DNA of 63,049 nucleotides, taken from NCBI GenBank assembly GCA_002331025.1, contig DCYG01000006.1:393-63441 (forward strand), in the 5' to 3' direction. The translations under genes and the position numbers were made by a program. Shown here piece by piece: positions 26,942 to 36,104 of this stretch (positions are counted from its first letter, which is position 1; every line of letters starts with the position of its first letter). Under the pieces are notes generated by a model that saw only the letters and a list, made by a program, of their open reading frames with translations, was not told where the DNA came from and did no database searches. This stretch comes from Firmicutes bacterium UBA2116 (GTDB lineage: Bacteria > Bacillota > Clostridia > Tissierellales > Sedimentibacteraceae).

Positions 26942-28135
26942 ATGAAAATAAAATATAAGAAAAAATACGTAGTACTATCTCTGTTATTGGTTTTGTCCAT
27001 AGCTGTTATCTACTCGCTGTTTGCAGGAGGTCAGGAAGTAGGTGCGGATAAAACAACAACTGTTAAATCAGGTGTTATTCAAAGTACCTTAGAGGAAACG
27101 GGAACGGTTTATTCTAAAAGAGTTAACACCTTTTATTCAGACTTTAGCCAAAAGGTAAAGGCTTTAAACGTATCTGTCGGAGATAAGGTTGAAAAAGGGG
27201 ATATTATATTAACATATGATAATAATTACGACTTGGAAATAGAAAGAGCCAATAAACAAATAGAGGCAGTAACAGCCACATATAATGAAACGATTAAGGG
27301 TGCTGACTTCAAAGAGATTTCTAATATGAAATTAAACATCAGCACAATTGAAGGCAGTTTAAATCTTGCAAGAAATAACTTTGAAAAAATAAAAGACTTA
27401 TACGAAAATAATGCTGTCAGCCAGGTTGAATATGATGAGGCAAAGAACAATGTTACAACTCTGGAGAATCAGCTGCAGGAAGCCAATAATAATTATGATT
27501 TGTTGCTAAGAGGTGTTTCATCCAATGTGAAGAAGCAATATGAATCACAAATTGAAGAAATAATGGTACAGATAAAAATTCTTGAAAAGAATATTGAGCA
27601 ATCATCAATTAAGGCAGAATTTGACGGGATTATCACTGAATTAAACGTTCATCAGGGAGGCATGACTCAGCCGGGAGTAGTTGTTGTTGAAATTCAGGAT
27701 GAGAAAAATCTTGGTGTCTATGTGGAAGTGTTGGCAGAAGATGCGATTAAAACATCAAAGGATATGCCGTTTATAATAGATTTGAATGGTGATGTGAAAG
27801 AGCTCACGATAAACAGAGTATATCCAAAGGCAACATCATCGGTTTCGGAGCTTGGTGTTGAACAAAAAAGAGTAAGAATTGAAGCTGATTTAGAGGCCGA
27901 GAACAAAATGAAAATCGGTACAGAGGTTGATGTGGTAATCGTGCTTGAAGAAAAAGACAATGTTCTGATAGTAGACAGAGATGCTGTCTATGAAAAATCA
28001 TATAAAGAGTATGTTACCGTCATAACCGGAGACAAGCAAACAGAAACTGAAATCACAACAGGCTTAAAAAATGATGACTTTATAGAAATAATTTCCGGTT
28101 TAAAAGAAAATGATGTTGTATTATTGAACTATTAA
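26942..28135 (+). CDS. HlyD/RND-type periplasmic adaptor (membrane fusion protein)
   Basis: A 397-residue protein with one N-terminal membrane anchor (about residues 8-27) and the adaptor layout: a half-lipoyl motif (VKALNVSVGDKVEKGDIIL), a long coiled-coil hairpin (about 85-190), the second lipoyl half (SIKAEFDGIITELNVHQGG), and a beta-barrel. In a Gram-positive envelope such proteins work with MacB-type permeases. ATG at 26942 follows TGGAGGG. Last gene of the TetR operon. Confidence 0.87.
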   Translation: MKIKYKKKYVVLSLLLVLSIAVIYSLFAGGQEVGADKTTTVKSGVIQSTLEETGTVYSKRVNTFYSDFSQKVKALNVSVGDKVEKGDIILTYDNNYDLEIERANKQIEAVTATYNETIKGADFKEISNMKLNISTIEGSLNLARNNFEKIKDLYENNAVSQVEYDEAKNNVTTLENQLQEANNNYDLLLRGVSSNVKKQYESQIEEIMVQIKILEKNIEQSSIKAEFDGIITELNVHQGGMTQPGVVVVEIQDEKNLGVYVEVLAEDAIKTSKDMPFIIDLNGDVKELTINRVYPKATSSVSELGVEQKRVRIEADLEAENKMKIGTEVDVVIVLEEKDNVLIVDRDAVYEKSYKEYVTVITGDKQTETEITTGLKNDDFIEIISGLKENDVVLLNY

Positions 28136-28184
28136 ATGTATAATACTGAAGGTTAATGTTGATACTTTAACGAAGGAGAATAAA

Positions 28185-29591
28185 ATGAAATACGATTTAA
28201 TAATAGTCGGAGCAGGACCATCCGGTATATTTACGGCATTTGAGCTGAACAGAATGTGTCCGGACAAAAAAATATTATTAATAGAGCAGGGTAAATCTAT
28301 AAGAAAACGCCATTGTCCAAAGGATAAAACCAAGGAATGTATAAATTGTCAACCGTACTGCAGTATAACTACAGGTTTCTCGGGAGCCGGAGCGTTTTCT
28401 GACGGAAAGTTGTCACTAAGTCCTGAGGTGGGAGGAGATTTGCCTGAATTAATAGGCTATGAATATGTTCAGGAATTAATAAATTACACAGACGAAATAT
28501 ATCTTGATTTTGGTGCCGATACAAAGGTGGAAGGCGTTGAAAGCAAGGAAGAAATAAAGGAAGTAAGACGAAAAGCCATTGAAGCGGGACTTAAGCTGGT
28601 AGATTGCCCTATCAGGCACTTAGGAACTGAAAAGGCACAGGATATATACGGTAAAATAGAGCAGCATTTAGTTGACAACGGGATTGAAATAAGGTTCAGC
28701 ACTCAGGCTGTTGATGTAATAATTGAAGACGGTGCTTTAAAGGGAGTTATATTGACAGATGCGGTAAGAAAAGCAAAAACGGAAGAGGTTTATAGCGATA
28801 CCGTTGTTATTTCTGCAGGCAGAAAAGGTGCTGATTGGTTGAAGTCGTTGTGTGTTAAACATAATATAGCTCACAGAGCCGGAACTGTTGATATAGGTGT
28901 AAGGGTTGAAGTCAGGAATGAAGTAATGGAAAAGGTTAATAATATTCTTTATGAGTCAAAGCTCATCGGATATCCCCGACCATTCAGAGATAAAGTAAGA
29001 ACTTTTTGCCAAAATCCGGGTGGCTTCGTAAGCCAGGAAAATTACGATAATAATCTTGCAGTTGTCAATGGTCATTCATATAAGGACAGAAAATCGAACA
29101 ATACTAATTTAGCTATATTAAGTTCGCATAATTTCAAGCACCCGTTCAACGAGCCTATCAAGTATGGCGCTAAGGTTGCTGAATTGTTAAATATGCTTGG
29201 AGACGGAAGCATTATTGTTCAAAGATACGGAGATATATTAGACGGAAAAAGAACATGGCAAAATGAATTGTCAAGATCAAACGTAATTCCCACACTGCCT
29301 GATGCGGTTGCAGGAGATTTAACATCTGCAATGCCGTACAGAACAATGACTAATATATTGAACTTTATAGAAGCATTGAATACGGTAGTGCCTGGATTTG
29401 CGGGAACCGAAACTCTTCTTTACGGACCGGAGGTAAAATTCTACAGCAATAAGGTTGAAATATCTGAAGATTTTGAAACAAACATTAAAAATTTATATTG
29501 CTTAGGTGATTCGAGCGGTTGGACCAGAGGGTTAATGATGGCATCCCTCATGGGAGTAAGAATGGGTCAGATTTTAGGGGATACGCTTTAA
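28185..29591 (+). CDS. FAD-dependent dehydrogenase (COG2509-like)
   Basis: A 468-residue flavoprotein. The N-terminal dinucleotide-binding loop is GAGPSGIFTAFEL, followed by the Cys-rich insert CPKDKTKECINCQPYC and TGFSGAGAFSDGKLSL. The C-terminal FAD motif LYCLGDSSGWTRGLMMAS is intact. It matches the uncharacterised FAD-dependent dehydrogenase family widespread in Firmicutes; substrate unknown. The start follows GAAGGAG, 49 bases after the adaptor gene, so it could be read through from the TetR operon. Confidence 0.85.
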   Translation: MKYDLIIVGAGPSGIFTAFELNRMCPDKKILLIEQGKSIRKRHCPKDKTKECINCQPYCSITTGFSGAGAFSDGKLSLSPEVGGDLPELIGYEYVQELINYTDEIYLDFGADTKVEGVESKEEIKEVRRKAIEAGLKLVDCPIRHLGTEKAQDIYGKIEQHLVDNGIEIRFSTQAVDVIIEDGALKGVILTDAVRKAKTEEVYSDTVVISAGRKGADWLKSLCVKHNIAHRAGTVDIGVRVEVRNEVMEKVNNILYESKLIGYPRPFRDKVRTFCQNPGGFVSQENYDNNLAVVNGHSYKDRKSNNTNLAILSSHNFKHPFNEPIKYGAKVAELLNMLGDGSIIVQRYGDILDGKRTWQNELSRSNVIPTLPDAVAGDLTSAMPYRTMTNILNFIEALNTVVPGFAGTETLLYGPEVKFYSNKVEISEDFETNIKNLYCLGDSSGWTRGLMMASLMGVRMGQILGDTL

Positions 29592-29604
29592 GAGATGTAT
29601 ACTT

Positions 29605-29725
29605 AGGCTGCTGAAAAAGCCCTCCTACGTCGTTGCCGTTCAGCTTGTCAATCCTCACGTATGTCTAATACGCTGCGGTTGCCCGTCTTCCGGCGCCTTG
29701 CAGGATGAACTTTTTCAACAGACTT
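29605..29725. repeat. Palindromic dispersed element (REP/MITE-like)
   Basis: An imperfect long hairpin. The left end reads AGGCTGCTGAAAAAGCC and the reverse complement of the right end reads AGTCTGTTGAAAAAGTTC; each is followed by a similar CCT/TCCTGC segment. The interior is GC-rich compared with the surroundings. No ORF. It sits between the FAD dehydrogenase stop and its terminator. Similar GTTGAAAAAG palindromes are scattered in many bacterial genomes. Confidence 0.65.
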
Positions 29726-29740
29726 TATTATGATGACTTT

Positions 29741-29769
29741 GGACACACTTTAAAGCGTGTCCTTTTTTT
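29741..29769 (+). terminator. Terminator downstream of the FAD dehydrogenase gene
   Basis: GGACACAC (29741-29748) pairs with GCGTGTCC (29755-29762) with one mismatch, followed by seven T. Confidence 0.82.
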
Positions 29770-29860
29770 GTGTAATAAAAAATAAAAATCCAAATATATT
29801 ATACTATTACATGTCTGAAGAACTGATTAAACTACATCAGATTATTAAGGGGGAAGAACA

Positions 29861-32557
29861 TTGGAATGGTATAATATCGGTAAAAGTGAATTAGTAAAGG
29901 AACTAAAGACGGATTCAAATCGCGGATTGAGCCGCAGAGAAGCGGAGAAGAGATTAGAGGATTACGGTAAAAATGAATTAGAGGCTACAGGAAAGAAAAG
30001 CTTTTTGACTAAATTAATTGCTCAGTTTACAGATTTCTTAATTATTATTTTAATGGTTGCTGCAGGTATTTCAGGCTTTGTAGGTGAAAAGGACGATGCA
30101 ATTGTTATTTTAGCCATTGTAGTAATTAATGCTGTTCTTGGAATATATCAGGAAGGCAAGGCAGAAAAGTCCGTTGAAGCACTTCAAAAGTTAAGTGCTC
30201 CAAATGCTAAGGCAATAAGAGACGGAAATCAGATAATTATTCCTGCGGCAGATATCGTGCCCGGAGATTTGATAGCTTTAGATGCAGGGGATATTATACC
30301 CGCTGATATAAGATTAATTGAAAGCTCTAATTTAAAGGTTGAAGAAGCATCTTTAACAGGTGAATCCGTTCCGGTTGAAAAGGACGCCAATACCAAAATT
30401 GCAGGTCGTGTCGGAATCGGGGACAGGCATAACATGGCCTTCTCCAGCACAATTGTAACTTATGGCAGAGGTAAGGGGATAGTTATAGGAACCGGACATA
30501 ATACCGAAATCGGTAACATAGCTACTAAGATTCAATCCTATGATGACGAAGAAACACCGTTACAGTCTAAGCTGAATCAGCTTGGCAAGGTTCTTGGAAC
30601 CCTGACCATCGGCATCTGCATAATGGTCTTTGTTTTGGGACTTTTTCAAGGAAGACCAATACTTAAAATGCTTTTAACATCCATAAGTCTGGCGGTAGCT
30701 GCAATACCCGAAGGACTTCCGGCAATTGTTACAATTGTTTTATCAATAGGAATGAACAGAATGGCAGGAAAAAATGCCATAGTAAAAAAGCTTTTGGCTG
30801 TTGAAACCTTAGGTGCAACCTCGGTAATTTGCTCCGATAAAACAGGTACGCTGACACAAAATGAGATGACTGTTGTAAAAGCATACGTTGATGACAAAAT
30901 ATTGGATGTGGAAGGTATCGGCTATGACCCGACAGGAAATATTAAGCTGCTGGGCAAAAATGTAGATATATCGTCACTTCCGAATCTGAAAAATCTAGTA
31001 TGCATCGGTGCTCTTGCCAATGATGCATTGCTTGATAATTCCTCAGGTATGTATAAAATAATGGGAGATCCCACCGAAGGTGCGATCGTTACCTTTGCGG
31101 GAAAATTAGGACAAACTACATATGGGCTTAATAAATCATATCCTAGAATTGCAGAACTTCCGTTTGATTCAACAAGGAAGATGATGACTACATTTCATTC
31201 CGATTATATTAACGGAAAGATTGTATCCTTTACCAAAGGAGCTCCCGATATCGTAATAAGCAAGTGCAGTAAAATTGCCATAAACGGAATGATAGTAGAT
31301 TTCACCAAGGAATTAAAAGACAAGGTTCTTAAGGTCAACAAAGATTTTGCCCGTTCAGCATTGAGAGTTTTATCTGCAAGCTATAAGATATGGAACGAGG
31401 TTCCAAAGTCCATTAAGTTTGATGATGTGGAAAATGATATGATTTTTGTCGGGTTGGTTGGGATGATTGACCCGGCAAGATCTGAAGTTAAGGAATCAAT
31501 AACATTATGTAAGCAAGCCGGAATTGAAACAATAATGATTACCGGTGATTATAAAGAAACTGCCTATGCCATTGCTAAAGATTTAGGGATGGTTGAACAT
31601 GAAAGTCAGGCAATGATGGGTGAAGAGCTTGATAAGCTGTCGGATAAAGAGCTTAGAGAGGCAGTAAAAAATACAAAGGTCTATGCAAGAGTTTCTCCGG
31701 AACACAAGGTAAAAATTGTTACGGCATTGAAAGATAACGGCTATATAACCTCCATGACAGGTGACGGGGTAAATGATGCCTTAGCTCTTAAAAAAGCTGA
31801 TATAGGTGTAGCAATGGGTATAACCGGCACAGATGTGGCTAAAAATACGGCTGAGGTAATACTTACCGATGATAATTTTGCAACCATTGTCAATGCCGTA
31901 GAAGAAGGAAGAATAATATTCAGCAATATTAAGAAGTTCGTATTTTTCCTTTTAAGCTGCAATATCGGCGAAATATTGCTTGTGTTTATAAGTATACTGC
32001 TGGGATGGGAAGTACCTCTTCTGCCGATCCAGCTTCTTTGGCTTAATCTTGTTACGGACAGCTTCCCCGCTATGGCATTGGGAGTTGAAAATGCTGAGCC
32101 GGGAATAATGCGTTTACCTCCGAGAGATACGAAAGAGCCGATTTTGGATAAAAGCATGCTTGGCGGGATTATGTTCCAGGCTGTAGCTATAAGCGCGACC
32201 TCACTATTTTCGTATTTGTGGGCAATGCGTATGTACGGTGTAAACGAAGGGTTAATTCATGCACGCAGTGTCGTATTTGCCACATTGATAATGGCTGAAT
32301 TATTAAGAGCATTTTCATCTAGGTCACAAACATATACATTGTTTAAAATCGGGTTTTTCTCCAATGTAAGGATGATTCAGGCGGTACTGGTATCATTTTT
32401 ACTGACTGTGGCTGTGTTGTACGTACCGGTGCTTAACAATATATTTGACGTAATTCCTTTAACATCACATGATTGGTTAATAGTAACGACTTTTTCATTC
32501 ATACCGATGATTACAGGAGAGCTGTACAAGGACTTATTCAAAAACAAAGTAAAATAA
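29861..32557 (+). CDS. Cation-transporting P-type ATPase, calcium type (P2)
   Basis: An 898-residue membrane pump of the SERCA/PMCA-like class. The actuator motif TGES, the phosphorylated aspartate D326 in CSDKTGTLT, the helix-4 motif PEGLPA and the hinge TGDGVNDA are intact. About ten membrane helices are visible, with a complete cation-ATPase C-terminal domain. Calcium export is the best guess because of the N-terminal cation-ATPase domain (KSELVKELKTDSNRGLSRREAEKR) and the full length. TTG start with GGGGGAAG upstream. The stop lies directly before a palindromic repeat. Confidence 0.92.
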   Translation: MEWYNIGKSELVKELKTDSNRGLSRREAEKRLEDYGKNELEATGKKSFLTKLIAQFTDFLIIILMVAAGISGFVGEKDDAIVILAIVVINAVLGIYQEGKAEKSVEALQKLSAPNAKAIRDGNQIIIPAADIVPGDLIALDAGDIIPADIRLIESSNLKVEEASLTGESVPVEKDANTKIAGRVGIGDRHNMAFSSTIVTYGRGKGIVIGTGHNTEIGNIATKIQSYDDEETPLQSKLNQLGKVLGTLTIGICIMVFVLGLFQGRPILKMLLTSISLAVAAIPEGLPAIVTIVLSIGMNRMAGKNAIVKKLLAVETLGATSVICSDKTGTLTQNEMTVVKAYVDDKILDVEGIGYDPTGNIKLLGKNVDISSLPNLKNLVCIGALANDALLDNSSGMYKIMGDPTEGAIVTFAGKLGQTTYGLNKSYPRIAELPFDSTRKMMTTFHSDYINGKIVSFTKGAPDIVISKCSKIAINGMIVDFTKELKDKVLKVNKDFARSALRVLSASYKIWNEVPKSIKFDDVENDMIFVGLVGMIDPARSEVKESITLCKQAGIETIMITGDYKETAYAIAKDLGMVEHESQAMMGEELDKLSDKELREAVKNTKVYARVSPEHKVKIVTALKDNGYITSMTGDGVNDALALKKADIGVAMGITGTDVAKNTAEVILTDDNFATIVNAVEEGRIIFSNIKKFVFFLLSCNIGEILLVFISILLGWEVPLLPIQLLWLNLVTDSFPAMALGVENAEPGIMRLPPRDTKEPILDKSMLGGIMFQAVAISATSLFSYLWAMRMYGVNEGLIHARSVVFATLIMAELLRAFSSRSQTYTLFKIGFFSNVRMIQAVLVSFLLTVAVLYVPVLNNIFDVIPLTSHDWLIVTTFSFIPMITGELYKDLFKNKVK

Positions 32558-32617
32558 ACACATATGGGGGACGGTCCTTTTTGGGTTACAATCCAAAAAG
32601 GACCGTCCCCAATGTGT
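32558..32617. repeat. GGGGACGGTCC palindromic repeat acting as a bidirectional terminator
   Basis: An 18-bp perfect stem (GGGGACGGTCCTTTTTGG at 32567-32584 with its complement at 32593-32610), 8-nt loop, and outer ACACAT/ATGTGT pairing. It separates the convergent P-type ATPase and MocR genes and encodes the last residues of the MocR protein. Confidence 0.8.
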
Positions 32618-33959
32618 TGGTGAAAGTGTTGATTTCATTCATGTTAATTCCGCTGTAGTTCAATGAGAACAACAGCTTGTTGTTGCTTAAGTTTATAATG
32701 TTTAACAAAATATCTTCGATCTTTGCATCTTTCTTTATTTTTTCAATGCTTTTGGAGGTGGTTGCCTGACACACTATATGAAGACCTGAATCAGAATTAA
32801 TAATTTCTATTTTATCTTTATAATTACTTTTTAAGCTGCCTGCCAAATTTAAATTTTTCTTTCTGTAAATTCTTTTTACTTTTCTCAGATGCTTTTGCAT
32901 ATATCCGTCCTTCATAAAATGAGCAAGTACAATTTGGTCTATTTTTGAAGTGGATTGAGTATGACGGTTTTTGATATCATTATATTTCGGCAAAAGCTTT
33001 TTTGGTATAACCATGAAGCTGATTCTGAGGGAAGGCAAAAGCATTTTAGAAAATGACCCTAAATAAATTACGCAATCATTTTTATCCATCCCCTGAAGAC
33101 ATGGTATGGGCATACCTCCGTATCGTATCATGGCATCATAATCATCCTCAATTATGAGTCCGTCATTTTTATATGCCCATTCCAACAGCTCCATACGCTT
33201 ATTTACGGGCATAACAGTTCCCAAGGGGTATTGATGAGAAGGACTTATATAAATCAATTTGGATTCGCTTTTTCTTAACATTGAAATATCAAAGCCGCTG
33301 TCGTTAATTTCAATGTGATTAATATTGAAATTATAATCTTCAAAAATATATTCCGCCTTGTTAAATCCCGGCTTTTCAAATGCAATTGTATTGTGTCTTT
33401 CTTTGATTACTCCTATTAATATACCCAGCAAATATTGAACACCTGCGCCCACAATAACCTGTTCCGGGTTCGTATGTCCTCCCCGCATTGTATTTACAAA
33501 ATCGGATATTTCTTCTCTCAAAAATTGCTCACCCTGTATTGAGCAGCTGTTATAAATTTTAGTTTCCTTGTCTGAAATTACTTTATTGTACAGCCTCTTC
33601 CACGTGGATATATCAAAGCTTTCCTTGTCTACACCATCATTTATATAATCATTATCAAGCTGATGATTCATTACATTCTTATGAGTTTCCCTGATGATTT
33701 CAAAATTATATTCACTTAAGTCACATACAAAATACCCTCTCTTAGGGGAGTTTTCGATATAACCCTCTGCCACAAGCTGACTGTATGCATTTTCAACAGT
33801 TGTCTTGCTTAAATTCAAGGTCGCTGAAGCCTCTCTGATAGAAGGAAGCTTAACATCAGGCTTTAAAACTCCCGATGTTATTTCTGATTTTACAAATTCA
33901 TAGAGCTGCATGTATATGGGTATGCTGCTTTCTCTGTTAAATATAGGCGATATAATCAT
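32586..33959 (-). CDS. MocR-family regulator (GntR HTH plus aminotransferase domain)
   Basis: A 457-residue fusion. Residues about 10-75 form a GntR winged helix (KLPSIREASATLNLSKTTVENAYSQLVAEGYIE). The rest is a fold-type I aminotransferase domain with the PLP lysine in LGSFSKMLLPSLRISFM. MocR proteins such as PdxR and GabR regulate vitamin B6 or GABA genes; the target here is unknown. The C-terminal residues (TNTLGTVLFGL) are coded inside the palindromic repeat, so the natural C-terminus may have been replaced. Confidence 0.88.
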   Translation of the reverse strand: MIISPIFNRESSIPIYMQLYEFVKSEITSGVLKPDVKLPSIREASATLNLSKTTVENAYSQLVAEGYIENSPKRGYFVCDLSEYNFEIIRETHKNVMNHQLDNDYINDGVDKESFDISTWKRLYNKVISDKETKIYNSCSIQGEQFLREEISDFVNTMRGGHTNPEQVIVGAGVQYLLGILIGVIKERHNTIAFEKPGFNKAEYIFEDYNFNINHIEINDSGFDISMLRKSESKLIYISPSHQYPLGTVMPVNKRMELLEWAYKNDGLIIEDDYDAMIRYGGMPIPCLQGMDKNDCVIYLGSFSKMLLPSLRISFMVIPKKLLPKYNDIKNRHTQSTSKIDQIVLAHFMKDGYMQKHLRKVKRIYRKKNLNLAGSLKSNYKDKIEIINSDSGLHIVCQATTSKSIEKIKKDAKIEDILLNIINLSNNKLLFSLNYSGINMNEINTFTNTLGTVLFGL

Positions 33960-34116
33960 AAATACTCCTTAAACTGACTTGTTCAAATTTTGTAAAATTA
34001 ATACAAATTGAGGTTACACATATTTTATCATATTCTCCTGTTAATTTTAAGTATTTTTTGTACATATACAATAAAAATTCCATATGATATAATTAAAGAG
34101 TGTCATCCTTAGAGCC

Positions 34117-34199
34117 ATATTGTTTTGCCATCCTGAGCGTAGCGAAGGATCTCATGAATTCATAGGGAGATTCCTAGCTACACTCGGAATGACAATATT
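34117..34199. repeat. Complete hairpin copy of the TCATCC-GAGCG dispersed repeat
   Basis: The left arm (34117-34153) and the reverse complement of the right arm (34166-34199) share the pattern ATTGT-TTGCCATCC/TCATTCC-GAG-GTAGC-AGGA-TCTC, giving a long imperfect hairpin. Partial copies are at 6581, 47769 and 60352. Confidence 0.65.
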
Positions 34200-34244
34200 A
34201 CGCTCGGAGCGATGTAATTATAGATTTATAATTAAGGAGCTAAT

Positions 34245-35078
34245 ATGTACAATATAAATGAAATTCAGGATTTTAAATATATAACATTTCCGTCTTTTGA
34301 AGAATATGATGATATTTTCCACTGCTTTACTACAAGAGCGGGAGGAGTAAGCGAAGGTTCTTTTGCTTCTATGAACATAGGATTCAGCACCGGTGATAAT
34401 GATGAAAATGTTAAAAGAAACATTGAAATAATAGCTGAAAGGCTTAATCTGAACGTTGATGACATAGTTGAAACTCATCAGACGCATACAAATAATATTA
34501 TGTATGTAACGGAGGAGCATAAGGGAAGAGTATTAGAGGAAACAGAAGAAAGTGAAAATAACATAAAGAATATAGACGGTATTTATACGGAAAAAAGAAA
34601 TTTAACATTGATGTCCTTCCATGCGGATTGCACACCTGTTTTTCTCTATGATCCCATAAAGAAGGTTATCGGCTTGGCTCATGCCGGTTGGAGAGGTACT
34701 GTTCAAAATATCGCAGGGGTTATGGTTAAAGCATTTATTAACGACTTTAATTCAGAGCCAAAGGATATTAAAGCAGCCATAGGACCGTCTCTTTGCAAAG
34801 AGTGTTTTGAGGTTGATGAGGATGTGAAGGATTTATTCGTTGCAACAGATGAAAGCTTTATGGATTTCATGGATACGAAGGGAATTAAATATTACTTCAA
34901 TCTGTGGGAGATCAATAAATATTTATTATTAAAAGAAGGTTTAAGAGAAGAAAATATCGAGATATCAGGTGTTTGCACTAAGTGCCGGAATGATTTGTTT
35001 TTTTCGCATAGAGGACAGGGTGGAAAAAGAGGTTTAATGACGGGCTTGCTAATGATGAAAAAACTACCACTCTTATAG
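34245..35078 (+). CDS. pgeF: Purine nucleoside phosphorylase/peptidoglycan editing factor (multicopper polyphenol oxidase fold)
   Basis: A 277-residue protein of the YfiH/laccase-domain family. The zinc-site motifs are present: HQTHT, ADCTPVFLYD and GLAHAGWRGTV. Members act as purine nucleoside phosphorylases on adenosine/inosine or remove mis-incorporated amino acids from peptidoglycan precursors. ATG follows AAGGAG. The last codons lie in the stem that terminates the opposite arginine-deiminase-like operon. Confidence 0.9.
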   Translation: MYNINEIQDFKYITFPSFEEYDDIFHCFTTRAGGVSEGSFASMNIGFSTGDNDENVKRNIEIIAERLNLNVDDIVETHQTHTNNIMYVTEEHKGRVLEETEESENNIKNIDGIYTEKRNLTLMSFHADCTPVFLYDPIKKVIGLAHAGWRGTVQNIAGVMVKAFINDFNSEPKDIKAAIGPSLCKECFEVDEDVKDLFVATDESFMDFMDTKGIKYYFNLWEINKYLLLKEGLREENIEISGVCTKCRNDLFFSHRGQGGKRGLMTGLLMMKKLPLL

Positions 35079-35092
35079 AAGTGTGGTAGTTT
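35061..35092 (-). terminator. Terminator of the guanidino-hydrolase operon, inside the pgeF 3' end
   Basis: A 10-bp perfect stem, AAACTACCAC (35061-35070) with GTGGTAGTTT (35083-35092). On the minus strand it is followed by six T, so it serves the minus-strand operon. Confidence 0.75.
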
Positions 35093-35116
35093 ACATTCAA
35101 TAGAAACTTAATTATT

Positions 35117-36067
35117 CTAACCTCTTTTTAAGAATGCGGTTACACAGTGAATAGCACCCCAGCCCTTTAGTATTTCGAAGAAGTCTGTGGAGATAACTTT
35201 TATGCCGTTGTTTTCAAGTAGTTCCTTACACCTTGGATTTCCTTCGGGCTGGACAACTAATCCAGGTTTTATAGCTACAAAATTGATTCCTAAGGTTTCT
35301 TTTGCTTCAGTTTGTGATGGGGCTTCTAACAGTTTGAAGCCTTTCCTTTTTAAAGCCTCACAAACATCGTATGGAACTTGTGAGGCGTGAATCATAGCAG
35401 TGTCATTGCTGGCGATGTTTAGCAGCCCATCTATATGTGCATGACCGTAAGGTATTTGCATATGTATAATATTATCTACGCCGATTCTTTTCAATTCGTA
35501 CTCAACCTGTTGGTATCCGTCTTTGTTGCATCTTACACCTGAAGCCAGTACAACAGTGTGCTTGTCAATCCATAGGCCCATTGCTCCGTCAAAGGTTCCG
35601 TTTCCTGTAACGGTTTTAAGTATAGGAACTCCTAAATCAGAAAGAGCTTTGGCTGCATATCTTTCCTCGCCTCTCCTGGCAGCAATTGCGGGTCTTGTTA
35701 CTATTGCTCCCTCAGGAGTCATAAAAACCAGATCTCTCATGAACAAAGCATTAGGACGGTCCCCTCTTTGTTCTTTAACATAATAAACTTTAACACCGTG
35801 GTTACTGTAAATTTCAGCTAAATCATCATGCTGTTTTCTAAATAAATCCACGTTTATGGGCTCTTTAAATCGCACTTCCTTATAATCGAAATTCTCTATT
35901 TCCTTTCCGGGTCTTCTCATTAGAACAGCTTTTAAATCTTCAACTTCGGAAGCTACTCCCCAATCACCCCAGTAAAGATCTATTTCGTCCTTAAAGCTGT
36001 TTTCATTTGGGAACCAGCGTTCACCGGGAATAGCATCAATATCTATTTTAACTATGTCTTTATTCAT
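35117..36067 (-). CDS. Guanidine-modifying hydrolase (arginine deiminase/DDAH superfamily), copy 2
   Basis: A 316-residue amidinotransferase-fold protein. Predicted catalytic residues: the nucleophile C308 (GAIHCVTAF), H211 and D213 (HAHIDG), and R111/D112 (LFMRDL). The segment equivalent to the acidic substrate-binding loop reads GTFDGAM here, against GIFEGAN in its neighbour. Too short and divergent for canonical ArcA (about 410 residues) and unlike agmatine deiminase. With a citrulline-cleaving carbamoyltransferase in the locus, the likely product is citrulline from arginine or an N-substituted arginine. It follows its paralogue by 37 bases in one operon. Confidence 0.8.
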   Translation of the reverse strand: MNKDIVKIDIDAIPGERWFPNENSFKDEIDLYWGDWGVASEVEDLKAVLMRRPGKEIENFDYKEVRFKEPINVDLFRKQHDDLAEIYSNHGVKVYYVKEQRGDRPNALFMRDLVFMTPEGAIVTRPAIAARRGEERYAAKALSDLGVPILKTVTGNGTFDGAMGLWIDKHTVVLASGVRCNKDGYQQVEYELKRIGVDNIIHMQIPYGHAHIDGLLNIASNDTAMIHASQVPYDVCEALKRKGFKLLEAPSQTEAKETLGINFVAIKPGLVVQPEGNPRCKELLENNGIKVISTDFFEILKGWGAIHCVTAFLKRG

Positions 36068-36104
36068 CGTAATGACTCCTTCTTAAATTTAAATTGTATA
36101 ATAG

